Shown: positions 16,370 through 25,287, counted from the first letter of the stretch. The stretch: 45,041 nt of DNA from Corynebacterium mendelii (GCF_017307055.1 NZ_JAFLEQ010000011.1:46093-91133); one strand, 5' to 3'. The notes: a model not told the origin generated them from the letters alone. Numbers and translations: made by a program.

Positions 16370-17863
16370 ATGAGTTCACTTCCCGACATTGTTGTCCACT
16401 CCCCGGTCGATGGCCGGGTGGTCGGTACCCTTGCCGCCCACAACACCGACGACGTGGTCGCGGCGTTCGCCCGCGCCCGCCGGGCCCAGGCGGAGTGGGC
16501 CGCAGTGCCGGTGCGCAAGCGGGCCAAAATCGGCAAGCGGATGCACGATTACGTGCTCGACAACCAGTCCCGGCTGATGGACATCATCCAGGCGGAAACC
16601 GGGAAAAACCGGGCCGGTGCGTTCGAGGAAGTCCTCGACGTGGCGGTCACCGCCCGCCACTACGGGTTCACCGCGGAAAAACTCCTGCGGCCGAAACGGG
16701 TGCGCGGCCCGTTGCCGATCATCCATAAAACCGTGGTGCAGCGCGCCCCCGTCGGCGTGGTCGGTTTCATCGCCCCGTGGAACTATCCGCTCAGCTTCGC
16801 TGTCGCCGATGTCATCCCGGCCCTGATCGCGGGCAACGGGGTGATCCTGAAACCGGATTCACGCACCCCGCACACCGCCCTGTCGGCCGCGGAACTTCTG
16901 CTCAAAGCCGGTATTCCCGATGGTCTTTTGCACGTGCTTCCCGGCCACGGCATCGAAGTGGGCCAGGCCATCGCGGAAAACTGCGACTATCTGATGTTCA
17001 CCGGTTCGACCAGCACCGGCCGGGTCCTGGGGGCCAAGGCCGGGGAGCGGCTGGTCGGCTACACCGCCGAGCTGTCGGGGAAAAACCCGATGATTGTGCT
17101 GCCCGGCTGCAATATGGAACGCGCCATCCGCGGCGCCCGGCGGGCGGCGTTTTCCTCTGCCGGGCAGATGTGCATTTCCTCGGAGAGAATCCTCGTCCAC
17201 AAAGATATTTACGACGAATTCAAAACCAGGTTCGTCGCCGACGTGAAAAGCATGGCGGTCGGGGCCGGATCCTCCTGGGAGATTGACATGGGATGCCTGT
17301 ACGCCCCGGAACAAGTCGAACGGATGGATAAAATCGTCACGGACGCGGTGGATAAAGGCGCGGTGCTGCTCACCGGCGGGCATGCACTGCCGAACCTGGG
17401 GCCCAGTTTCTATGCGCCCACGGTCCTGGAGGGCATCACCGACCAGATGATCCTCGGCAGCGAGGAAGTGTTCGGTCCCGTCGTCTATCTGGAGCAAATC
17501 GACTCCATCGACGATGCGATCGAGAAAGCCAACAACACCGACTACGGGCTGAACGTGTCGATCTTCGGGCCGCGCGCCCAGGCCTGGAAACTCGCCCAGC
17601 ACATGCATGCCGGCACCGTCGGCATCAATGACGGCTACGCCGCGGCGTGGGGGTCGGTGCACGCGCCGATGGGCGGCTGGAAGATTTCCGGTATCGGCCG
17701 CCGCCACGGCGATACCGGTCTGACTTCCTTCACCGAGGAACGCACCGTCGCCGAACAGCGTTTTATCAGTTCATTCTCCCAGAAACCGGAGGACTGGACC
17801 GGCAACACCTTCGCCGACACGATGACCAAGGGCCTGAAACTGGCCAAACATTTCCTCCGCTGA
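16370..17863 (+). CDS. gabD2: Succinate-semialdehyde dehydrogenase (GabD2 type)
   Basis: 497 aa from ATG 16370, with GAGG at 16360-16363 six nt upstream; ATG 16358 and 16367 are also in frame. It oxidises succinate semialdehyde to succinate with NAD(P)+, feeding GABA or 2-oxoglutarate-derived carbon into the TCA cycle. Class-3 aldehyde dehydrogenase features are complete: APWNYPLSF and ILKPDSRTP (coenzyme site; the Ser-containing KPDS/T motif), FTGSTSTGR, the general-base Glu 234 in AELSGKNPMIV and the nucleophile Cys 268 in SSAGQMCISSERI. The sequence follows the mycobacterial GabD2 pattern throughout (VQRAPVGVVGFIAPWNYPLS, DNTDYGLN-type motif near the end, APMGG). Cytosolic. Exact substrate is inferred from family similarity. 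Confidence 0.9.
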   Translation: MSSLPDIVVHSPVDGRVVGTLAAHNTDDVVAAFARARRAQAEWAAVPVRKRAKIGKRMHDYVLDNQSRLMDIIQAETGKNRAGAFEEVLDVAVTARHYGFTAEKLLRPKRVRGPLPIIHKTVVQRAPVGVVGFIAPWNYPLSFAVADVIPALIAGNGVILKPDSRTPHTALSAAELLLKAGIPDGLLHVLPGHGIEVGQAIAENCDYLMFTGSTSTGRVLGAKAGERLVGYTAELSGKNPMIVLPGCNMERAIRGARRAAFSSAGQMCISSERILVHKDIYDEFKTRFVADVKSMAVGAGSSWEIDMGCLYAPEQVERMDKIVTDAVDKGAVLLTGGHALPNLGPSFYAPTVLEGITDQMILGSEEVFGPVVYLEQIDSIDDAIEKANNTDYGLNVSIFGPRAQAWKLAQHMHAGTVGINDGYAAAWGSVHAPMGGWKISGIGRRHGDTGLTSFTEERTVAEQRFISSFSQKPEDWTGNTFADTMTKGLKLAKHFLR

Positions 17864-17872
17864 GCCTCCGTG

Positions 17873-17915
17873 AAAAAACGGTGGCGGCGCCGGTTGTGTT
17901 CCCGGCCCGCCACCG
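17873..17915. terminator. Hairpin between gabD2 and the photolyase gene
   Basis: CGGTGGCGGcGCCGG (17879-17893, one bulged base) pairs with CCGGCCCGCCACCG (17902-17915). The six A bases lie before the stem on the plus strand, so a T-tract is present only on the minus strand. It may end gabD2 transcription weakly or act as a read-through attenuator in front of the photolyase. Confidence 0.45.
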
Positions 17916-17940
17916 CCGAGAACCATCCGCCCCGGCGGCG

Positions 17941-19239
17941 GTGAAAGCCGGTGTCAACCGACCTGTGTGCCCCTCAGATTGCGACCGTCCCGTGGTGGTG
18001 TGGCTGCGGCAGGATCTGCGCAGCCATGACCATCCGGCCCTGGATGCCGGCCGGCAGCTGGCGGCCAGTTCCCGCCGCCCGCTGGAGATTGTCTATATCA
18101 CCGACCCGGCGACCAACCCGGCGCAAACACAGCTGATCGACAACCGGCTGCGCTGGCTCAACACCCACGACCGGCGGCTGGCCGGAACCATCAGGGTCAC
18201 CGCCGGTGACCCGGGGGAGGTGCTGGCCGCGCTGCGGCCGGTGAAAGTCTATGTCACCGCCGACCACAGTCCGGCCGGGCTGCGGCGCGACCGCCGCGTC
18301 GCCGACCGGTTGGGCGGGTCGGTCCTGGAATCGGCGGACACCCGCTACGCGATCCCGCCCGGCACCCTGACAACCGGTGCGGGCACCGGCTACAAGGTCT
18401 ACACCCCGTTTTTCAACGCCTGGCAGGGCTGCGGGGCCGACCCGGTGCACGGCGAACTGCCGCGCCGCGGTGACGATCCGGTGTGGGACGACTGGCTGGA
18501 GTTCATCGGCCACCGTCTGCCCGGCTACCGCGACAGCCGGGATATCCCGGCCGTCGACGGCACCAGCCGCATGAGTGCGGCTTTGGCCATCGGGGCGATC
18601 CATCCGCGGGAAATGCTGGCCACCATCGGCAGCGGCCCGGCCGGGGCCGACGACTGCCTGGCCTACACCCGCGAACTGGCGTTCCGGGAGTTTTACGCCG
18701 ATGTCCTTTTCCGCCGCCCGGAGACCGAACACAGCAACGTCAACCCGAAATTCAACGCCATGGCGCTCAACACCTCCGGGGAGGAATTGACCGCCTGGGC
18801 ACAGGGACGCACCGGTTTCCCCATCGTTGACGCGGGCATGCGGCAGCTCAACGCCACCGGGTGGATGCACAACCGGGTGCGGATGCTGGCCGCCAGTTTC
18901 CTCACCAAAGACCTGCACCTGCCGTGGCAGGACGGCGCCGACTATTTCGCCGCCACCCTCATCGATTTTGATCCGGCCACCAACCAGCACTCCTGGCAGT
19001 GGTGTGCCGGAACCGGCACCGACGCCTCCCCGTATTTCCGGATCTTCAACCCGCAGACCCAGGGCAAAAAATTCGATCCGCAGGCCACCTACATCACCCG
19101 GTGGGTGCCGGAACTCGCCGGGGTGGCGCCGGCCGATATCCACGCCCAGCGGAATCTGCCCGCCGCCTACCCGGCACCGCTGGTCGACCATGCGGCCGAA
19201 CGCGCCGAGGCGTTGGCCCGCTGGGAAGCGATCAAATAA
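17941..19239 (+). CDS. phr: Deoxyribodipyrimidine photolyase (class I CPD)
   Basis: About 432 aa. GTG 17941 is taken as start, but GTG 17965 and 17992 are possible and no clear ribosome-binding site marks any. It repairs UV-induced pyrimidine dimers using blue light with FADH and an antenna cofactor. The N-terminal Rossmann domain begins VVVWLRQDLRSHDHPAL, the family opening. The FAD-binding C-terminal domain shows LAFREFYADVLF, the strongly conserved WAQGRTGFPIVDAGMRQLNATGWMHNR block, FLTKDLHLPWQDG, IDFDPATNQHSWQW and SPYFRIFNPQTQGKKFDP. All hallmark regions are intact. It lies downstream of gabD2 by 77 nt and near carotenoid genes, consistent with a light-stress neighbourhood, though it is separately transcribed from them. 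Confidence 0.93.
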   Translation: MKAGVNRPVCPSDCDRPVVVWLRQDLRSHDHPALDAGRQLAASSRRPLEIVYITDPATNPAQTQLIDNRLRWLNTHDRRLAGTIRVTAGDPGEVLAALRPVKVYVTADHSPAGLRRDRRVADRLGGSVLESADTRYAIPPGTLTTGAGTGYKVYTPFFNAWQGCGADPVHGELPRRGDDPVWDDWLEFIGHRLPGYRDSRDIPAVDGTSRMSAALAIGAIHPREMLATIGSGPAGADDCLAYTRELAFREFYADVLFRRPETEHSNVNPKFNAMALNTSGEELTAWAQGRTGFPIVDAGMRQLNATGWMHNRVRMLAASFLTKDLHLPWQDGADYFAATLIDFDPATNQHSWQWCAGTGTDASPYFRIFNPQTQGKKFDPQATYITRWVPELAGVAPADIHAQRNLPAAYPAPLVDHAAERAEALARWEAIK

Positions 19240-19240
19240 T

Positions 19241-19273
19241 CCCGCCCCCTGGCCCCGGCGGGCCGGGGGCGGG
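19241..19273 (+). terminator. GC-rich hairpin after the photolyase gene
   Basis: CCCGCCCCCTGGCC (19241-19254) pairs with GGCCGGGGGCGGG (19261-19273), with one unpaired or G-T position and a 6-nt loop. It begins 2 nt after the stop codon. No T-tract follows, so termination strength is uncertain. Confidence 0.5.
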
Positions 19274-19476
19274 GCGCACCGCCCACCGGAAGCTGACGGG
19301 GGCCGGGATGTAACACCGGGCCGGACGGCCGCGGATAGGGGGGTACACCCACCGGCACAGACTCATGTGAATTGTGTTTATTTGTGTGACTGGTGGGGTG
19401 AAAGTTGTATTGTTGGTGGGGTTCGGTATTGCCGCGACGGCCCGAACCAGACTCCCCGCATAAAGGATAGGAACAC

Positions 19477-20526
19477 ATGGCAAAAACCCGCGCACAAGGC
19501 GGAACAACCCGCAGCCGCCTGAGTGTTGTCATCGCCGCGCTTGTGGCCCTGGCGGTCGCCCTCGGCGGCATGCCGCAGGCAGCCGCCGCCGGAAACCGGG
19601 ACTGGCTGCGGCCCGGCTGCTCCTGGGATGTGCACGGCCACTGGATCCAGAAATGCTGGGTGTGGTCGGATGCCAACCAGCGGCATATCCCGGTGCTGGT
19701 GCAGCCGTCGAAATTCGGCGGCCGCGGCGGCCTGTACATGCTCGACGGGTTGGAAGCGCCGAAAGACGACAACTACTGGGCCCGCACCCCGGCGATGGAA
19801 ATCTTCCTCGACGACAACATCAACCTGATTATGCCCGGTGGCGGCGGCGGACAGTTCTACGCCGACTGGGCGATGGCCGGGCAGCCCTTGTCGTCGGGAG
19901 TGTCATCGAATGATTCCGGCGGTATCCCGCCGGTGCAGATCATCCAGTGGGAAACCTTCCTCACCGCCGAACTGCCCGGCTGGCTGGAAGCCAACTTCGG
20001 GGTCGACCGGCACCGCAACTCGATTCTGGGGATCTCCATGGGGGCGCTTCCCGCATTGACGATTGCCGCCCGCCACAAAGACCAGTTCGTCCAGACCACC
20101 GCCCTGTCCGGGTTCATTGACCCGACGATTTTCACTAGTCTGCTCTACCTGACAATGGTGCAGATCACCGCCTCCCTGTTCGGCGGCGGCCAGCTGTGGG
20201 AACTGTACGGCTCGTCCGGGTTCTCGTCGAATATGGCGAAAATGGATCCGGCCCGCCAAATCCCGGCGCTGCACGGACTGGATGTGATGGTCTACGCCGG
20301 TGACGGGTCGAAACCGGCGCAGGATCATTTCCCGCCGCCGACAGCTGTCATCCAGTCGATCGTCGGGGAGAGACTGATCCGGATCGCCACCGACAGTTTC
20401 GTCAACAAAGCCCGGGCCGGCGGGGTTGCGGTGCGCTACTACCCCTCCCAGGGGCTGCACACCTGGGAGCCGTGGGTGCGTTTTGTTCGGGAGCACCGGC
20501 AGGATTACCTGAACAAAATCGGCTGA
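19477..20526 (+). CDS. cmt: Corynomycolyl transferase (Antigen 85 / esterase D family)
   Basis: 349 aa from ATG 19477 with AAAGGA at 19462-19467. It has a Sec signal peptide (basic start, hydrophobic VVIAALVALAVALGG, cleavage around QAAAAG, residue ~38), so it acts outside the plasma membrane. It transfers corynomycolic acids between trehalose monomycolate molecules or onto arabinogalactan to build the mycomembrane. The alpha/beta-hydrolase nucleophile elbow GISMGA gives Ser 187; an Asp in the YAGDGS region and His 328 in GLHTWEPW complete a plausible triad. The N-terminal part shows the family layout (VLVQPSKFGGRGGLYMLDGL, NYWARTPAMEIFLDDNINLIMP, then a GGGGG-FYADW stretch). Usual family length. 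Which paralogue (CmtA/B/C) it is cannot be decided here. Confidence 0.92.
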   Translation: MAKTRAQGGTTRSRLSVVIAALVALAVALGGMPQAAAAGNRDWLRPGCSWDVHGHWIQKCWVWSDANQRHIPVLVQPSKFGGRGGLYMLDGLEAPKDDNYWARTPAMEIFLDDNINLIMPGGGGGQFYADWAMAGQPLSSGVSSNDSGGIPPVQIIQWETFLTAELPGWLEANFGVDRHRNSILGISMGALPALTIAARHKDQFVQTTALSGFIDPTIFTSLLYLTMVQITASLFGGGQLWELYGSSGFSSNMAKMDPARQIPALHGLDVMVYAGDGSKPAQDHFPPPTAVIQSIVGERLIRIATDSFVNKARAGGVAVRYYPSQGLHTWEPWVRFVREHRQDYLNKIG

Positions 20527-20557
20527 CACAGCCCCGGCACCCCGGGATAGTCTTTCC

Positions 20558-20616
20558 CCGCCACCCCACCGCCAACGCCGCCGCCCCGGCCCACCGGTGG
20601 GGTGGCGGTGTGTTTT
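20558..20616 (+). terminator. Rho-independent terminator of the mycolyltransferase gene
   Basis: A perfect 14-bp inverted repeat, 20558-20571 with 20595-20608, has a 23-nt loop and is followed by TGTGTTTT. It starts 31 nt after the mycolyltransferase stop codon. Confidence 0.8.
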
Positions 20617-20955
20617 CCCCGGCAGATGCCCCGGCGGCCGAAAACAACGCCCGGCGGGCCGGCTCCGGCATGCCCGCGAGGGCGCCGCCGGGGCGTTTAA
20701 CCGGTCGGCAGGACAAAGGTGGGCACGTGCCGCCGGGGATTGTGCCGGCCGTGGGGGCATGGTCGATGACAGCGTCACCGGCCGTGCCGAAAACCCCTGC
20801 TGAAAACCACAGCCGCGGCAGGCCACCCCGCAGGCCCCGGACACCGCGTGGGGTAGGCCCGGGAGCACGCCCGGCAGCAACTCCGCCGGTGGTGTCGGTG
20901 GCAGACGATGCGCGGGGCGGGGGATGTCTCTGCCGCGGAGTGCGGATGCGGTGAT
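20617..20955. other. 339-bp region between convergent genes, no gene seen
   Basis: Very GC-rich and bounded by the mycolyltransferase terminator and the crtEb stop codon. Overlapping open frames exist on both strands but none has a plausible protein composition. I see no further terminator with a T-tract for the carotenoid operon. Confidence 0.4.
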
Positions 20956-21849
20956 CTAGCCGATGGTGGACGCCAGCATGGTGATGGTGATGATGGCCCC
21001 GGCCAGGTAGTTGTAGAGCAAAAACACCCGCCACCCGCTGCGCGCCCGGGTGCAGTTGTCATCGGCCAGCCCCATGAACCGGCCGGAGTTGACCGCATAG
21101 GGCACCACCGCCAGGGCGGCGATGAAACTGGGGGAGGGAAGAAACAGCAAAATCAGGGCGGCCAGCACATACCAGGCGGTGGCCAGACGGGCGGTGTTGG
21201 CTGCCCCGGTGACAGTGGCGATACTGGCCAGGCCGCCCGCCCGGTCGGCGGTGACATCCTGGATCGCCCCCAGGGCGTGGCTGGCCATGCCCCACAGGAA
21301 AAACGCGACCATCGACCAGATGAACCAGCTGCCGACCGGATTGCCGGTCATGGTGGCGCCCACCAGAGCCGGGGTGACAAAGTGCGCGGCGGAGGTCACC
21401 GAATCAAGGAAGGGTTTTTCTTTGAACCGCAGGCCCTTGACCGAATAGGCCAGCACCATCAGTGAACTGACCACCAGCCAGACGCCGCTGGCCCAGGTCC
21501 CGCCCACCAGAAGAAGCACCAGGAAAGGAACGGTGGTCACCGCCGAAGCAGTCAACAGCAGCCTGTGGTGGACACGGTCGGTGACGGTGCCCTCGACCCC
21601 ACCCTTGCGGGGATTGCGGATATCGGATTCGAAATCGAAGACATCGTTGATGCCGTACATGGCGATGTTGTACGGGACGAGGAAAAACAGGGTGCCGCAC
21701 ACCCACCGCCAGTCGATCCCGCCGCCGGTCAACAGGTAGGCCGCGGCGAAGGGGAAAGCGGTGTTGATCCAGCTGATCGGCCGGGAGGCGCCGATGACAA
21801 CGGCCACCGCGTGGAGCCACTGTCTGGTGCGGGTGGTGGGGTGTGTCAC
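20956..21849 (-). CDS. crtEb: Lycopene elongase (UbiA-type prenyltransferase)
   Basis: 297 aa, a multi-pass membrane protein. It adds C5 dimethylallyl units to the ends of lycopene to give C50 flavuxanthin-type carotenoids. The UbiA-family Asp-rich motif is seen as NDVFDFESDIRNPRKGG and the second one as DVTADRAGGLASIAT. The N-terminus ASRPISWINTAFPFAAAYLL is characteristic of CrtEb proteins. Around eight hydrophobic helices follow. Its ATG overlaps the crtYf stop codon (21846-21849), so it is translationally coupled to it and is the last gene of the operon. Confidence 0.93.
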   Translation of the reverse strand: MTHPTTRTRQWLHAVAVVIGASRPISWINTAFPFAAAYLLTGGGIDWRWVCGTLFFLVPYNIAMYGINDVFDFESDIRNPRKGGVEGTVTDRVHHRLLLTASAVTTVPFLVLLLVGGTWASGVWLVVSSLMVLAYSVKGLRFKEKPFLDSVTSAAHFVTPALVGATMTGNPVGSWFIWSMVAFFLWGMASHALGAIQDVTADRAGGLASIATVTGAANTARLATAWYVLAALILLFLPSPSFIAALAVVPYAVNSGRFMGLADDNCTRARSGWRVFLLYNYLAGAIITITMLASTIG

Positions 21850-22139
21850 CGGCGGGTTCCTTTCCAGGGCCAGAAACCGGTGACCACCAGGGCGGCCACC
21901 AGCGGGTAGGTGAGATCCTCGACGGGCATCAGCCCGATGGTGATCCCGGAGTTGTGTTCACCGGCGTAGCCGACCAGGCCCACGGCGATCATGAGATTGT
22001 CGAAAATAACCGTCAGCACCGTCAGGGCGGCAATCACCAGGCCGGTGACAGCCGGCTGGTGGGCCATCCGGTGGCGGGCCCGCCACCACAGCAATCCGGC
22101 CACCACCACAAACGGTGCGCTGAGAAGAAAATAGGTCAT
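21846..22139 (-). CDS. crtYf: C50 carotenoid cyclase subunit (lycopene cyclase domain, CrtYf type)
   Basis: 97 aa with three predicted membrane helices (YFLLSAPFVVVAGLLWW; LVIAALTVLTVIFDNLMIAVG; YPLVAALVVTGFW). The PVEDL motif followed by YPL is the conserved element of CrtYc/d/e/f-type lycopene cyclase domains. With the partner subunit it forms the heterodimeric epsilon-cyclase that closes the rings of flavuxanthin to give decaprenoxanthin. The start ATG overlaps the stop of crtYe and the stop overlaps crtEb, both by 4 nt. Assignment as f rather than e rests on gene order. Confidence 0.9.
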   Translation of the reverse strand: MTYFLLSAPFVVVAGLLWWRARHRMAHQPAVTGLVIAALTVLTVIFDNLMIAVGLVGYAGEHNSGITIGLMPVEDLTYPLVAALVVTGFWPWKGTRR

Positions 22140-22501
22140 CGGTCCGCCCCGCTGTCAGTGCCGCCGCGGGTGCCGGGGATCCGGTGGCCCCGGGCGACCA
22201 GCGCGCGGGCCGCGGCGGTGAGATTGATGGTCAGATAGACAAGGAACAGCAGGAAAAACGGCTCTTCCAGGGGCATGTCGTCAAACAGCTCGATACCTGA
22301 CATCCAGGGGGAGTCGCCGCGGAAAAACACCCCGCAGAAAATGGCGGCGCTGTCCCAGAGAAGAAAAACCGCCACCAGTGCCACGACCAGCGCCGCAGCC
22401 CGTTTCGGCTGCCGGAAAAACGCCAGTTTCCACCGGTAGTCGCAGGCCACCATCGCGCCGGTGGAGGCAAGAACACAGACAAGGTAACTCAACGGCTGCA
22501 T
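22136..22501 (-). CDS. crtYe: C50 carotenoid cyclase subunit (lycopene cyclase domain, CrtYe type)
   Basis: 121 aa with three hydrophobic segments. The motif DMPLEEPFFLLFLVYLTIN carries the PLEE signature of heterodimeric lycopene cyclases. It pairs with the product of the next gene, its stop overlapping that start by 4 nt. It begins 19 nt after crtI, so crtI, crtYe, crtYf and crtEb form one tight operon. Confidence 0.9.
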   Translation of the reverse strand: MQPLSYLVCVLASTGAMVACDYRWKLAFFRQPKRAAALVVALVAVFLLWDSAAIFCGVFFRGDSPWMSGIELFDDMPLEEPFFLLFLVYLTINLTAAARALVARGHRIPGTRGGTDSGADR

Positions 22502-22520
22502 GGCTGTTCCCGCGGGGTCG

Positions 22521-24236
22521 CTAGCGTCCCGCCGCGGCGCGCCCGCCGGGGGGTGCCGACAGTGGTTCTTCCAGCCGGTCGGGGGTGAGATCGCCGCGCA
22601 GTCTTTTCACCACGTTTTCCGCACTGATCAGACACATCGGAATCCCGACTCCCGGCACGGTGGTCCCGCCGGCATAGTACAGATTGCCGATCCGCGCCGA
22701 CTGGTTGGCGCCCCGGAAAAAAGCCGACTGGGCCAGGGTGTGGGCCGGCCCGATCGAGCCGCCGCGGAAGGCGTGGTAGCGGTCGGCGAAATCGGCCGGG
22801 CCGGCAGTGAAACGGTGCACGATCCGGTCGGCCAAGTCGGGGATGTCGGCCCACTGGGCGATCTGGGCGATCGCGGCATCGGCGATATCTTCCACCAGGG
22901 GCGAGCCGGTGCCGGAAAACACGCTGCCGTGGCCCAGATTCGGGTCGGCGGGAACCGGGATGAGCACAAACAGGTTTTCGTGGCCGTCCGGGGCCACCCC
23001 CGGGTCGGTTTTCGAGGGCGTGGAAATGTAGATCGAACTGCTGCGCGGCAGACCGTCGCCGATACGGTCGTAGACGATACGGAAATCGGTGGTCCAGTCA
23101 TCACTGAACAGCAGCGTGTGGTGGGCCAGCTGCGGCAGCTGACCTTTGACCCCCAGATAGACCAGCACCGTCGACGGGCCCGGATCCCGGCTGCCCCACC
23201 ACGACTCGGGAAACGTCCGGTACCCGGCGGGCACCAGCGCTGTTTCCGTGTGGTGCAGATCAGCGCAGCTGACCACAATATCGGCGGGCAGATGCACAAT
23301 GGCACCGTCGGCGCTGCGCACCCTGACCCCGGTGGCATCGGCCACCGGGTGGCGCAGCCGGGACCACGGGCCGGGAATCCGGCCGAGCCGGTCGGCGGCC
23401 CGCTGCAGCGGGCCGGCATAGGGTGCGGCTGACGGTGTGGTGGTGATGGCCAATGCTTCGGTGGACAGCCGGAACGTGGCCCCGTGCTGCTCGGCGAGCC
23501 GGTGCATCGAGTCCATCACCGCGGTAAACCCGCCCATCGGGTAGCGCACCCCCTGGGTGAGATCGGCGTGACTCATCAGGTGGTACAGGCTGGGGGCCGC
23601 CGACGGCCGGGTGGATAAAAACACCGCCGGATAGGTCAGTATCTGCAGCAGCCGGGTGTCGTGGACGTAGCGTTCGGCGAAATCTTTCATCGAGGTGGTC
23701 AGCAGCGTCGCCAGCTGCGGAGATTTCGCCACCACCTCACCGGTGACGATCTGCTTGACAGAGCTGAACGTGGTGTAGAGGAAACGCCGCACCGCAATGT
23801 CGTAGGCGTCGGCCGCCGAATCAAGATAGTCGCGCAGTTTCTCGCCGGAACCCGGTTCAATCGACTCGAACAGCCCGACAACTTTGTCTTTGCCGTTGGG
23901 GACGTCGAGCATCCCGCCGTGTTCCGGATAAATCCGGTAGGCCGGATCCAGCATCGGGCAGTCAAGCTGCTCGTCGGTGCTGGTGCCCATCATGGCGAAG
24001 AAATGGTCGAAAGCATCGGGCATGAGATACCACGACGGGCCGGCATCCCAGCGAAATCCCTCCGCCTGATCAGTGGCAAGGGAAAACGCCCGCCCGCCGA
24101 TGGTGTCGGTACGGTCGATGCAGGTCACCTCATAGCCGAGTTTCGCCAGCAGCGCACTGGTGGCAAGCCCGGCGCAGCCGGCCCCGATGACCACCACCTT
24201 CGTGTGTGACGGATCCGTGTGCTGGGGTGTGGCCAT
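22521..24236 (-). CDS. crtI: Phytoene desaturase
   Basis: 571 aa from ATG 24236, with GGAAAGGA about 12 nt upstream. It introduces double bonds into phytoene to give lycopene, using FAD at the membrane surface. The N-terminus KVVVIGAGCAGLATSALLAKLGYEVTCIDRTDTIGGRAFS is the dinucleotide-binding fold followed by the GGRA motif. The C-terminus ARIGNLYYAGGTTVPGVGIPMCLISAENV is the conserved desaturase signature. Inner CrtI blocks such as FRWDAGPSWYLMPDAFDHFF and GFTAVMDSMHRLAEQHGA are present. First gene of the carotenoid operon here. In C. glutamicum crtB precedes crtI; no crtB or crtE is found in this window. Confidence 0.95.
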   Translation of the reverse strand: MATPQHTDPSHTKVVVIGAGCAGLATSALLAKLGYEVTCIDRTDTIGGRAFSLATDQAEGFRWDAGPSWYLMPDAFDHFFAMMGTSTDEQLDCPMLDPAYRIYPEHGGMLDVPNGKDKVVGLFESIEPGSGEKLRDYLDSAADAYDIAVRRFLYTTFSSVKQIVTGEVVAKSPQLATLLTTSMKDFAERYVHDTRLLQILTYPAVFLSTRPSAAPSLYHLMSHADLTQGVRYPMGGFTAVMDSMHRLAEQHGATFRLSTEALAITTTPSAAPYAGPLQRAADRLGRIPGPWSRLRHPVADATGVRVRSADGAIVHLPADIVVSCADLHHTETALVPAGYRTFPESWWGSRDPGPSTVLVYLGVKGQLPQLAHHTLLFSDDWTTDFRIVYDRIGDGLPRSSSIYISTPSKTDPGVAPDGHENLFVLIPVPADPNLGHGSVFSGTGSPLVEDIADAAIAQIAQWADIPDLADRIVHRFTAGPADFADRYHAFRGGSIGPAHTLAQSAFFRGANQSARIGNLYYAGGTTVPGVGIPMCLISAENVVKRLRGDLTPDRLEEPLSAPPGGRAAAGR

Positions 24237-24483
24237 GGGGATGACGTGTCCTTTCCGCCGCTAACGCGACAGGTGTGGTCGGCCCGGGAGAAAACGGCAA
24301 TGGAAAAACATGTGCAACACACACGTCACACCGCGGGCCGCCGCAGGCGGGGCGAAACCTGCCGGGACTGTACCAAGCTTCCCGGCCGGGTACCTGCGTA
24401 TTTCCCGATGCTAGTCGGATTGGCGGGGCCGGGCGCTGTAACAGTTGCGGGCGTGGGGGCCAACCGGTGGTCTTTCCGGCGGA

Positions 24484-25287
24484 CTAAACCAGCTGCCGCA
24501 GCGGGGCGGGCAGGCGGCCGCGTTCGGCCAGACGCACCCAGGGCGGCTGCTTTGACCAGTTCACCGTGATGGTGTGCATGCCGCGCAAGAAACGCCTGGC
24601 GATCTGCCCGGCCCCGACAAGGGCACGCGGATCCATCTCCAGGACGAGATCTTTTTGCAGCCACACCGTCTGATCGGGGGTGAGGGTAAACGACAGCTGC
24701 ATGTCCTCGTGGACGACAGTGTCGGTGAAATCGACGGTGTCTTTGACCTGCTCCCAAAAAGACCTCCGGATGCAGTAATTGGTGCCGAACATCGGCTGAT
24801 GTCCCAGCGCCAGACCCACCGACCGCCGGTAGGCCCCCAGATACAGCGCCGATGACACCCTCCCGGCCGGGTCGGGGAGCATGAAATGCCCGGAGCCTGT
24901 CACCGCCACCACTTCCCGTCCGCCGGAACCCGCCTGGCTGTCCACCGCATCCCAGGTGCGGTGCAGCCGGGCAATGAAATCGGGACCGGGAACCACATCG
25001 GCGTCGGTGCGCAGCATCACGTCACCGGTGGCCGCGGAAAAACCGGTGCCGGTGGCAAAAGTGATGCCGCGCCGGGCCTCGGGGACAACCCGGGCGCCGA
25101 AGGAGGCGGCAACGGCAGCGGAATGATCGGTGCAGCCGTTGTCGACGACAATGATCTCATCGGCCGGGCGGGTTTGGCGGGCAAATCCGGACAGGGCCCT
25201 GCGCAGCAGCTCCGCGTCATCAAGGCAGGGGATCACCACACTCAGCCGCCGGTTGCTACCGTGCCCGGCCGGAAAACGTTCAGTCAT
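24484..25287 (-). CDS. GT2 glycosyltransferase beside the carotenoid operon
   Basis: 267 aa from ATG 25287, with GAGGA about 5 nt upstream. GT-A fold family 2: RLSVVIPCLDDAELLRRALSGFARQT (first strand and nucleotide-binding helix), IIVVDNGCTD, the DxD motif in MLRTDADVVPGP, and the acceptor/catalytic acidic motif VVHEDMQLSF. No membrane helices. It is upstream of crtI in the same orientation, separated by 247 bp, so it may be its own transcription unit. Position suggests it could glycosylate a C50 carotenoid (decaprenoxanthin glucosides are made by corynebacteria) or a mycolate/trehalose-type lipid. That link is inference from context only; sequence alone shows an inverting GT2. Confidence 0.85.
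   Translation of the reverse strand: MTERFPAGHGSNRRLSVVIPCLDDAELLRRALSGFARQTRPADEIIVVDNGCTDHSAAVAASFGARVVPEARRGITFATGTGFSAATGDVMLRTDADVVPGPDFIARLHRTWDAVDSQAGSGGREVVAVTGSGHFMLPDPAGRVSSALYLGAYRRSVGLALGHQPMFGTNYCIRRSFWEQVKDTVDFTDTVVHEDMQLSFTLTPDQTVWLQKDLVLEMDPRALVGAGQIARRFLRGMHTITVNWSKQPPWVRLAERGRLPAPLRQLV

Noticed and set aside
16280..16370. N-terminal extension of the succinate-semialdehyde dehydrogenase
   Set aside because: Similarity to GabD2 begins after ATG 16370, which has a GAGG six bases upstream.
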